The translations under genes and the position numbers were made by a program. Positions 37,980 to 48,248 of a DNA stretch of 64,000 bases are shown piece after piece. Within the stretch, counting starts at the first letter, position 1. Every line of letters begins with the position of its first letter. The notes beneath the pieces were generated by a model that saw nothing but the letters and a program-made list of their open reading frames with translations, was not told the origin of the DNA and did not search any database. Source of the DNA: Antedon mediterranea (taxonomy: Eukaryota; Echinodermata; Crinoidea; Comatulida; Antedonidae). Location: assembly GCF_964355755.1 (NCBI RefSeq), contig NC_092679.1:5210001-5274000 (forward strand), written 5' to 3'.

Positions 37980-40436
37980 ATTGCCATTATGTCATAACAT
38001 ATTCTTATAGCCTAACTTCAAGAACAGACGTGAAGAAACATTCAACACATTTCTAAAAAATGAAATTACAAAAAGAAAAGAAAGTTATACGGTCTATTTA
38101 TAATAATTATCTCCGGTTAGTTGAGTTGACTGGATCTTATAATATCATTAGTTTGTCTGTAAGTCCTACATATCCGCCTTATTCTCTGTTATCATCAAGA
38201 TGATATTTTGTGTCTATTGCGTTATCTATAATATATTTCAGTATAATGATGTATTAATTAGGAAAAAGTATTGAAGAATTAAGATATTTTATAGAAACTG
38301 TAAAATTAAAAAATTTCCATGTTTTTTTGTGCAATTTTAGAATAATCTTCACAGACAAAAAGATAAAATATTATGAATAGAATATTCGAATCCAAATTCA
38401 ATTGTTTCAAGAATTACTACATGTCAATCAATCATCATAAGCAAACAAAACAACTTCATTTAACATTTTGTTTGTTTTATATCTTTAAAAGTAAATAATT
38501 ACAAACGTTTAAAGTCACAAGTTCATGATTTCTCAACGATCATGGTAATTTTAGTGAACAAACAGGTATATTTCTTATTTAAAAACCTAGAGCTATTTGA
38601 CTAACAGAAAGCATTGTGAGTTTTAGGTCCCATAGGTGGTATGAGACAAGCTTTGGTACGCTTGGTTGAGAGAATTTCTCCGGGGAGGGAGACCCAGTCA
38701 AGAACCGCACTCTCCAAGGATTGAATTACTCCACTACAACTGAAAACATGTAAATGTTGGTATAATAAAGTGGGCGTGGTTTGAAATGATTGGCATATAT
38801 TACAACCCTCGGGTATACACTCGTACATTCAACTATAGATGTCAATTAGAATATATTTCATAAACATATTCTATTACATATTACATGATTGTTGGAAGAA
38901 TTATTACGTCGAGTTCAACGTTTGTCATATTTACTCTTTGCTTTCATATTTGCTTAGAATCAAACAAAGTCAAAGAAGTCATTTGAGGTCAAAGGAAGAG
39001 AAAATATAAATAAAATAACAAAAAACATTATTTTAAAAGGTAAAATGCTTGTTATTTTACTGTTTGTTTTCGTCCAGTTTCGACAGGCATTTATGAAATT
39101 GCGTATAAATTAATTTAATAACTGTTGTTTTTAAACGTTGCAGATATTTTTGAAACTTTAAAAAAATTCGAATGTGGTCGCAGTATTTCCTTACGTTAAA
39201 CATTCTTAAGCTGCAATTCATTTCAGCTATGTTGTCCCAGTAGCCATATGGTTCTTAATACAGGGGTCATCATTGTTCGAAATTAGTGAGGTGTTATTAA
39301 CCTAAAGTTAGTAATACCATATTCTTGACATATTCTTGATTAACCATTTGACCTTTGTATCGTTAAACTTCAATCCCGACGACATATAAGGTAGTAATTC
39401 AAAAAGTGCAAAACGCCCTCATTTTGGCAATTTCTCAGACGGTTGCCAGCCACCGGAAACCGGACTTCTTCCTTGATTTGAGTTTATAATTTAATACACA
39501 GTTTAATTACATTTAAATCACATCAGTTGGATCATAATACAATATAAGATAGATGAGACATGTACCACTAAATTGCGATACAGTGTTTAATTAATAAGGC
39601 TAGACTTCAAATGATTAAGCTATCTATTTATTTTTCATGAATATGTCTCGAGAGATTATGAAGTTATCCGTGTCGTATTTTTACTGTTTTTTAAGTGGAT
39701 TCATTTCCAATAAACGCTCTGCCATGGGGGCTGTTTTGGGTTAAAATCTGTGTGACTCCAGTTGTAAATGTAAATATCGATATATGGACTACTACATCCT
39801 TTGGAGCAAAATGCCATAGCCATCTACGTGGTTAACATTTGAACTTTATACCGAAAAACTGTACATTTATAGTAGTGTTTCGTTCTCAATTAATAAAAAA
39901 AAAAGGGGGGACTATACCATCACGTTGAATTAAAGAACCTTAGGCGATTTCTTGGAGTAGATTTTGCTGTCAGGTTCAACGTGCATGGGTTGACTTCATG
40001 ATACCACCGATCTGTTTCGAGTGATTGCCGCTTCACTGCTCCGTCCATCATAAAGCCGGCCTAGATTCCTTTTAATGTAAATAACATTATTACGTTCATC
40101 TCAAATGTAAATAGAACTTGTGAGGGATTAGTTAGTACCTTAATTGTTGGACCAAAAATAATTAAAACAAATTAAACAAGAGTTTTCTGCATGTTACTGC
40201 AATACACAACAATTTGTAAATCAATTCAAATTATTTTCCACGCACACAAGAAAACATCTTATTTTAAGATCTGTGTACGATTCCTTGTATTCAGACACAC
40301 AAACGTAAGTGAGCAAAACGAAAAAGTGAACTTAATCATACATCAAAGAAACTTAATGAAAAGAAGAAGCATCAATGATCAAAGAAACAGTGCCGTAATG
40401 TGGTGTGCATAGCAATGCAATTTACTAGCCAGGAAT

Positions 40437-40484
40437 TAGTTAAACCATGAAGGTATCTATTTTTATACCTCCATGGTTAAACTA
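40437..40484. repeat. 20 bp inverted repeat with an 8 nt loop
   Basis: TAGTTAAACCATGAAGGTAT at 40437-40456 is complementary to 40465-40484 with two mismatches. It could be a foldback or an RNA hairpin; no function is assigned. Confidence 0.75.
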
Positions 40485-41109
40485 TAGTAGAAAATAGCGA
40501 GAACTATAGATTCAACAAATGACCAGTAAGTCACTAATGCCATTATGGCCAGCGGTACTCTTTGATCAACAGGAACAAAACGGATTCCGTTTGCTTCAGT
40601 GAGGCGCAACATAGAAAAATTAACCAAACTCTGGTGCAAATTGACAAGAATACCGCTAAGTGATCTAAATGCTTTTATTCAAGATAAAAACTTGATCATC
40701 CAAATCCCCTTTTCGTGAAAACAATACCTATAGAAAGTCAATCCGAAGTAACTTAGATCAGAGCGGAACATGCTTAGATCGACCGGAATTCTAGTACTGG
40801 TACTAAAAGCCCTACCAAAGATCAAAGTTAACCCTGAATGTCTTTTTAAATGTGTAAACAATACGGCTATTAACAAGAGAAAAACAGAATAGCACTAAAT
40901 AGTTATTAAGAGCCGTATTGATTTGCTAAATTTAAGATCTATATGAACGTCATCATGACCATAGTCATGCATTAATATGAGTCTACCTCACTCTTTAAAA
41001 ACGAATGCCCGAAAAAACTTGCTAAATTAAATAATGTGACCATCAACACTACTCGAAAAAAATACATTTTGATTTGTTTTTATTAAAATATAAATAAGCT
41101 TGAAATATT

Positions 41110-41200
41110 TTTTCTGGCTGGTTTACTTTATCGTTTGATTTAGCTTTCTGATTATTTTATTGTAGGCCTATTACATTGTCACTTTTTCTGTAATTTGCCG
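41110..41200 (+). repeat. Partial copy of the 48 bp-unit dispersed element
   Basis: It shares TTTCTGGCTGGTTTACTTTA, GATTTAGCTTTC and CTGTAATTTGCC with the copy at 9614-9781. Much of the 48 bp unit is missing and replaced around a TAGGCCTA octamer. Confidence 0.6.
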
Positions 41201-41373
41201 CAACCTTTGAACTTTGGACAAAGTGACACAATGTAAAAAATGTAAAACCCAACTAATATATTACGCTGTCTAATTTATAGAGTTTACACAGCAAACCAAT
41301 CAGTTCCATCTTATTTTATGAAAGTAAATTTGGGGTATCACATCTATTGCACCAGCGGAGGATATATGGTGCT

Positions 41374-41510
41374 AACAATTGGCACATTTCATTTTAGGGC
41401 TCACTCTCATGGCACCGGCATAAATGACACGGTAACAAATTGGCACATTTCATTTTAGGGCTCACTCTCATGGCACCGGCATAAATGATACGGTAACAAA
41501 TTGTCACATT
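41374..41510 (+). repeat. About 60 bp tandem duplication
   Basis: A block containing GGCACATTTCATTTTAGGGC and ATGGCACCGGCATAAATGA occurs twice in a row with one or two differences. A third partial start (TAACAAATTGTCACATT) follows. The copies are so similar that the duplication appears recent. Confidence 0.85.
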
Positions 41511-42020
41511 AATTTGTTTTGAAACTTCGAAACATTGATTACCGTATGTGTAGACCTAATTGTGGCTCAATAGTCCTTTTAGTTCTGTTTCAAATTAACA
41601 AAAATGCTAATAGCTTCAATCTCACTTACTTAATAGTTAATTGTTCTAATGCAAGGATGTTATAAAGTTTTTAGACTTTAAAGCTAAAGATTAGGCCCAC
41701 TGTTAAATCGTTCATAGAATGTTGACCATTTTACGAGAGTGCACATTACGATCTTTTTTCTTAAAACAAGGTATATTTTAAGCTAAAAGCTGAAAACAAT
41801 AGTTTTGGAAAGCCATGAAATCTATCATGCATTGTTGTGCGTTTAGGCACTTTTTAAGGTGGATTATGGATGAATAGGACAACTTACACGCGCTTGTTTA
41901 ACTATTAAAACTGCACCGAATGAGAACAATACGAGAAGAGTCTTTTGACGTGACCTGTCAATAAAACACGTCTCTCGAGATTGTGATATTTTCTCAGATG
42001 ACATATTGTTGAGTAAGGTA
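41511..42020. other. Intergenic, no gene seen
   Basis: AT-rich spacer between two tandem duplications. Nothing else is supported. Confidence 0.45.
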
Positions 42021-42372
42021 ATCTTACTATAGATTTTAGCGGGCTTCTTTTAAAGCAAGAAGTAGCTCTAAGGAATTAGTAATCGATCAAGGGACTAGGA
42101 GATACTAGAGTAAAGATCTATTAAACGAATAGGAACAAACGTTGTAGGCCTAAATATCTTTATTTTCAAATGTAGACATTTTTCATCCAATCTTACTACT
42201 GTATATAGATTTTAGTGGGCTTCTTTTAAAGCAAGAAGTAGCTCTGAATTAGTAATCGATCATGGGACTAGGAGATAAGAGTAAAGAACCAATAAATGAA
42301 TAGGAACAATTGAAACGTTTTCGGCCTAAACATCTTTATTTTCAAATGTAAAAATTTTTCATCGAATCTTCC
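42021..42372 (+). repeat. 176 bp tandem duplication
   Basis: GGGCTTCTTTTAAAGCAAGA begins at 42041 and again at 42217. The match continues through TAGTAATCGATCA, GGGACTAGGAGAT, ATAGGAACAA and TTTATTTTCAAATGTA. Copies differ by scattered substitutions and short indels. Confidence 0.85.
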
Positions 42373-43465
42373 AAATATGCCTTCAAGCATGTTGAAGCAC
42401 AAGTTAAACAAAACCAGAAACTATCTACTCTAAATCTGAACAAAATTCCCATAGTTTATTCGTTTTTCGGATGAAGTTCATAAACACAATCTGGTTGAAA
42501 GTAACTGCTGAATAGGTCAAACTGTTATTATTTTGACTCGTGTGTGAGTCCACAGCCTATGCAGAGATACATTAGGCCTACATGTCATGCCAGCAATGAA
42601 CTAAAGTGATTCAATTACGGAATTCTAAACACCTAACAGACAAGTGTAACTAATTTCGACACATCAAATACCAACACTTGTTATGGATCGAACAAGGTCT
42701 TGGTTAATTATCTTTATAGCCTTCAAATTAACTCTTGACGTAAACATTTTAAATATAATCCTACAGTTTCTTTGGTTTATATCGAATATCGATGAAAGGA
42801 AACGAGGTCGATGTGTATTCTTTACATTTAAAGTTACATTGCACACGAATTAAGATCTATAACTTTGGTATGTGCTTTATACAAAACGCAGACATTATAA
42901 TTTCAATAGATTCCACGTGACTAATTCTGAAGTTTAGAGATATTTGATATTTGGTGCGTTAATTTTAGGATTTGCGGGATGCGATCGTATCAATTGTGGT
43001 TGTCTGCGTGTTATTATTGATGTCGGATTTGATAAGTTTATGGGACATTGGTTTCTAAAGATTTAAACAAATTGAAGACATTTCTAAACTTGATATAATT
43101 CTTGTAAACAACCTTCAAATGTTTGTTGAAACATCCAATCATCAGAGGGTTAACTTGAATATCCAATTTTACTTGGAGAGGTTTAAGTATAAATCTACTT
43201 TAATGCTACAGTAAATTTAAATTGATTGACAACGGTAAATGTATTGTTAAATAATCATAGATATTGTTTCATAATTTCTATTTATCATCTACATTTATTA
43301 TTTAGTATTAACAGTTCCCAATCTAAATTTTATAGGTCCTGAAATGTATCTTACGATTAATTAATTCACTACTTACAGGCGCATTTTGAAAAAAATGGAT
43401 AAATCCACTTATGGCGATTTCAGATATATCTTCTGTAAATACTTTATTTGTCACTATCATAATAT
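42373..43465. other. Intergenic, no gene seen
   Basis: AT-rich non-coding sequence up to the LINE insertion site. Confidence 0.45.
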
Positions 43466-43479
43466 AACATAAACAATAA
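43466..43479 (+). repeat. LINE target-site duplication, left copy
   Basis: AACATAAACAATAA here is repeated exactly at 48235-48248, directly after the A-tract of the LINE. The first two A's may belong to the tail, so the duplication is 12-14 bp. Confidence 0.88.
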
Positions 43480-43758
43480 TACTGAAAGTGGAGAAAAAAA
43501 CGCAGGAAAAAAGGACAAGAAATCCGACTCTGTAAGTTAAAATTGCTTGTCTGGTTCTACCGATACTATATGGTTGACATTGTTTTAACTTTAACATTTT
43601 TAATTTATTAAATAATTTTAAAAAACCCAAAAAAATGATGGTGTTTAACAAAAATATCGAAAGAAACACATGCGTGTTTGTTAATTTTTTGTATTATATG
43701 TGTTTGGTCATCCAATGGGTATATAAGGAGGTATTCTGTATATATGCATATATATTGA

Positions 43759-46700
43759 ATGAAAAAACAAAAAAATATAAATAATTCTCTACATTTAATA
43801 TCTCTAAATGTTAGAGGTATTAGAGAAAAGTATAAAAGGAAGAAGATATTCAATTGGTTAGATGACCAAAAGTTCGACATTGTTTTTCTACAAGAAACGC
43901 ATCTTGATAAAAATGTTGTAAACTATAATAAGACGTTGTGGAAAGGCGCATCGTATCATAGTTTTGGAACGACGAAAAGTAGAGGCGTCTCAATATTTTT
44001 TAAATCAGGGTTTGATCCCAACGATATTGAGTGCAAATATAATGATGATGAGGGTAGACTGATCATCCTTAGAGTAAAATATAATGATAAAATGTTTTAC
44101 TTCTTTAACATATATGCACCCAACAATTACAAAGAAAGGTATCTCTTTTTTAATAAATTAGAAAGAAAGATTGATAACTTAAGTATTACCAATGACGAAT
44201 TTATAATTATTGGAGGAGATATGAATTGTATCTTAGATAGAAAATTGGATCAGAAAAATAGTGTAAATCTATATGACAGTTCACCGTCTGCTTTAAAAAA
44301 ATGTATGACTAAACATAACTTAATCGATATATGGAGACATAACAATAAAAATAAAACACAGTTTACATGGAGAAGGACAGATACATATAGAAGACTCGAT
44401 TTTTGGTGCATATCGAGTTCCCTCAATAAAAATGGTGATGTTTTGTCTACAGACATTAGACCTTCGATATGCTCAGATCATCAGGCCATATCACTAAAAA
44501 TATCCAATGATCAACATCAAGAAAAAAGAGGTCCAGGAGTATGGAAAATCAACAATAGTATCCTAAACGATAAAGAATACGTCCGAAAAATAAAAGGAAT
44601 AATTGAAAATACAAAAAAAAATGAAAACAATCTGAGACCAGACGTGCTCTGGGAATTACTTAAAGTAAAAATAAAAGAATGTTCTGTAAAATTTTGTAAA
44701 AAAAAGAAAATGGAAAGAAATTTGGATAAAGTAAGCTTAATAAAAGAAGTCAACGAGCTTACACAAAAGCTTAATCAAGTATACGATGAAAGAATCGAAA
44801 AACAATTAATTACAAAAAGGGATAACTTAGAGAGCATATATTTAGTTGAAGCAAAAGGTGCAATTGTCAGATCCAGAATTGATTGGTTTGAAAAAGGAGA
44901 AAAAAATAATAAATTCTTCTTAGGGTTAGAAAAGAATAATGCTAAAAGAAAACACATTAAATCTGTTTTAAAAAGTAATGGAAAATATACATCTAACAAT
45001 GATGAAATTCTGAAAGAAGAAGTTCTATTTTATAAAAACATATACTCTAATAAAGAAATACCTCTAAACGATATGAACAAATATCTAAAGCACACAAAAT
45101 TAAAAACGTTGTTAGAGGAAGATGTAATAAAATGTGAAGGTCTTGTAACAGTCGAAGAATGCACAAAAACGATTTTTAAAATGAAAATAAATAAGAGTCC
45201 TGGTATTGATGGATTAAGTGTAGAATTTTATCGTACATTTTGGGAGAATGTAAAATATTTATTGTGTGATTCATTGAATTATAGCTTTGTTAAAGGCATG
45301 TTATCAACAACACAAAGAAGAGGTATTATTAATCTTTTATACAAAAATGGACAGAGGGAAAACCTAAACAATTGGAGACCAATAACACTACTTAATGTGG
45401 ATTATAAAATATTGGCTCACATTCTAGCTAATAGGTTACACAACGTTATAGGTTCCATTATAAATGAAGATCAAAAAGGTTATATTAAGAAAAGGTTTGG
45501 AGGAGAAAATGTAAGACTGGTAAACGACATACTAGACTACACAAAAGCAAAAAGTATGACAGGTGCTATTGTTTTTCTTGATTATGCGAAAGCTTTCGAC
45601 TCAATAGACAGAATACTGCTGTTTAAGGTTTTAAAACTCTTTGGTTTTGGAAATTCATTTATCAAATGGATAAAGGTTATGTATAAAGAAACAGAATGTG
45701 TCATAGTAAACAACGGATGGTTGTCAGAAAAGTTTAAAATGGAGTGTGGTGTGAGGCAAGGCTGCCCATTATCTGCTTTGCTATTTATTCTGGTATCAGA
45801 AATAATGGCAGTAAATATCAGAAATAATTCTAAATGTATAGGAATTACGTTACCTAATAGCAATGACGATGATGATAATATCGTTAAAATTGCTCAATTA
45901 GCGGATGACACCGTAATTTTTTCACATGACGAAGGTAGTTTAAAATATTTCTTTAATGAGATTGAGTCTTTTTGTAGTGTTTCAGGGTTAACATTAAATA
46001 GAAAAAAGACAAATGGTATGTGGATTGGTGTAAACGAAAATAGTGTTTCAAAACCATTAGATATTACATGGACTAGTGAACCTGTTAAATTTTTAGGAAT
46101 CCATATAGGTTACAATAAGCATTTATGTGAAAAGAGAAACTGGGACAAAAAAATTACCAACCTAGAAAACGTATTAAATTTATGGAAAAGAAGGAATCTT
46201 ACCTTTTTTGGTAAAATAACTATTATTAAAACACTTGCATTGTCTAAGTTTATATATAACGCAAGTATAATTGATGTTCCCAAAGATATAGTTAAACAAA
46301 TAGAAAAACTATTATATACGTTCCTATGGGGAACCAGAAGGGAAAAGATAAAGAGAATAACCTTAATTAAAAATATTAAGGAAGGTGGTTTAAACATGCC
46401 AGATATTAGCTCTGTGGTTGAATCACTTAAACTGAATTGGGTCAAGCGACTGTTAAGTCCAGATCCAGGTAAATAGAAATGCATACCAAAATATTTCCTT
46501 CACCCAATTGAATATACAATAAAAAGTACTAAACTTAATGTACATGATCATGCTAACTTGAGAGATATGCCTACATTCTACAAGAACATGATTAATGCTG
46601 TTGTAAAATTTAATAATATTGTGTATTCAGAACCAACAACTTTAATAGAAATAAAAAATCAACAACTATGGGAAAATAAGTTTATACTATCTAACAATAA

Positions 46701-47559
46701 ATCATTGTACTTCAAATCATGGTTATATTCTGATTATAAAGTAATTGGTGACATATTTATAAATGATAGAGTATGTACCGCAGGTGAAATAATCTCAAAT
46801 TTGTATAAAAAACATAATGGTTTAATCGAATATTTACAGCTTATGATTGCCATACCAAATGGGTGGAAAGAAATTATTAGAAAAGACAATACAAATAATC
46901 AAGATGTAGGTAATAATGACTCATTGTTGCATAAGAACATTAAAGGATCTATCTACTATAAATATTTTATAAACAAACGTTCCACTGAACCAGGTTCACA
47001 AAGAAAATGGGAATGTGAGCTAAATAACGTAGAAATAGATTGGAATAAAGTATGGTATTATAAGGTATACAAGATGAAACATATAGTTAAAGTTGCTCAA
47101 TTCAACTTTAAACTCTTACATCGAATATTACCGTGTAAAAAAAGATTAAAATTATGGAATTTGGCAGAAAATAATTTATGTGACAATTGTATAAATCAGA
47201 TAGAAAGTGAACAGCACATGCTGTTTGAATGCAATGCCATTCAATGGACATGGCACAAATTTAAAGGTGTGCTGGCTAATTGCTTTCCAGCTGAAGATAA
47301 TATTACATGGTTTAAAATTGTTACAGGAACAAAAAACAATATTGTAAATGAATTGATTTCTATGTTTTTATTCTGTATATACAAGGTACACATAATATCC
47401 AATGGTGGAAGAAAAGATAAAGATGATAAAAAAAAGATCTGGATTCTTTTCACTGCTGAAGTTAAAAATCTAATAGAAAATGAACATATGTGTAACTTCA
47501 TTAAGGCACAACGTAAATGGGGTGCAAAAAAGGAAACTCTGTTACAATTGATAGCATGA
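43759..47559 (+). pseudogene. LINE ORF2 polyprotein (endonuclease-reverse transcriptase) with one premature stop
   Basis: In one frame, 905 residues are followed by TAG (46474-46476). The same frame then continues open to TGA at 47557-47559. No frameshift is visible, so the defect is one nonsense codon. Residues ~10-245 are an APE-type endonuclease that nicks target DNA: N17 in SLNVRG, E46 in LQETHL, Y119 in NIYAPN, D154/N156 in GGDMNC and S239-D240-H241. Residues ~475-785 are the reverse transcriptase: SPGIDGL, NNWRPITLLN, D608 in FLDYAKAFDS, GVRQGCPLSALLF, and the catalytic D716-D717 in QLADDTVIF (Leu in the first position of the usual YADD box). Past the stop lies a CX2CX8HX4C knuckle (NLCDNCINQIESEQHMLFEC). 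The truncated protein would keep both enzymatic domains but lose about 360 C-terminal residues. Translation presumably starts at 43759. Activity is unlikely but not excluded. Confidence 0.93.
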
Positions 47560-48226
47560 ATATAGTCTGTATGAAGTGTTTTTTTTTTTCATGTTTTCTA
47601 AAATGCAATATGTTTTGTTTATTTCCCAATTACAAATTGTATACAGAAGTAGAAGTAGTATTATAATAAGATGTCATCGGGTATGAAGCGTCTCACATAC
47701 ACACAGAGCCAAAATGGCATCTTGGACTTGCACGGTGTATGGACTCTAACCTTACGGTTTTCATTTAAATATTTCATTCCACTCTATCATCCTTATCTAG
47801 TTTTCAAACTTTTGCATTCCTCTTTTTTCATCTCATCCTTTTTGTCTTGGTGAAAAGGGAGGATATTTTATATTCCTCCTCTGAGTTTATAGCCTCTCTA
47901 CCAGAACATGAACAAGATTTTATAAGTACGTTTTTAATGACAGTTCATAGACTTTTATTACCATCTTTTATCTTTATATTTTAATTAACATCCTTTTAAA
48001 ATTGTAAATGAAAGCATGGTTATTATATTGAAATTAATCATCTTTTTATGTAAATATGCCTACTTTTTAACTACTTGTTAACTTGTAACAATCTTAGTAA
48101 TATACAACAGAAATAGAAATATTCATACAAATAATTAATTGCTACAATGTACCTTTATTTTATATATAATATATATACATATAAATCTGAGAATTATAAT
48201 AAAAGTGGGAAGACCCCACACAAGAC
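47560..48226 (+). other. LINE 3' UTR with poly(A) signal and terminal hairpin
   Basis: AT-rich trailer after ORF2. AATAAA at 48198-48203 is followed by a five-pair hairpin, GTGGG at 48205-48209 with CCCAC at 48215-48219, and then CAAGAC and ten A's (48227-48236). A hairpin next to the 3' end is how several LINE reverse transcriptases recognise their RNA; that role is inferred here. Confidence 0.7.
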
Positions 48227-48234
48227 AAAAAAAA

Positions 48235-48248
48235 AACATAAACAATAA
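48235..48248 (+). repeat. LINE target-site duplication, right copy
   Basis: AACATAAACAATAA, identical to 43466-43479. The first two A's overlap the poly(A) tract, and the next bases diverge (T on the left, A on the right). Confidence 0.88.

Larger units (their letters stand above)
36368..41109. other. Intergenic, no gene seen
   Basis: Non-coding, apart from the microsatellite and hairpin listed separately. The reverse 75-codon frame at 38601-38828 lies in a GC-balanced patch but matches no family I recognise. Confidence 0.45.
43480..48236 (+). mobile_element. L1/Tx1-type non-LTR retrotransposon (LINE), 5'-truncated copy
   Basis: The insertion of about 4.76 kb is bounded by 12-14 bp direct repeats and ends in ten A's, the signature of target-primed reverse transcription. 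It contains, in order, about 280 bp of 5' sequence, ORF2 (endonuclease, reverse transcriptase, zinc knuckle) and a 3' UTR of about 670 bp with a poly(A) signal and hairpin. No full ORF1 is present. A frame at 43481-43540 gives 19 Lys/Asp/Ser-rich residues before TAA and may be the tail of a lost ORF1. Clade assignment rests on motifs (NWRPITLLNVDYKIL, FLDYAKAFDS, MWIG, C-terminal knuckle) typical of L1 and Tx1. The near-intact ORF, intact duplication and absence of TAGGCCTA octamers suggest a fairly recent arrival. Confidence 0.92.

Noticed and set aside
38601-38828. 75-codon minus-strand frame in a GC-balanced patch
   Set aside because: No recognised domain, no splice context and no neighbours to support it.
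43722-43735. AAGGAGG upstream of the LINE ORF2 start, like a bacterial ribosome site
   Set aside because: The element is eukaryotic, so the resemblance is accidental.
45582-47501. Several minus-strand frames inside the LINE
   Set aside because: They are shadows of ORF2 codon structure.
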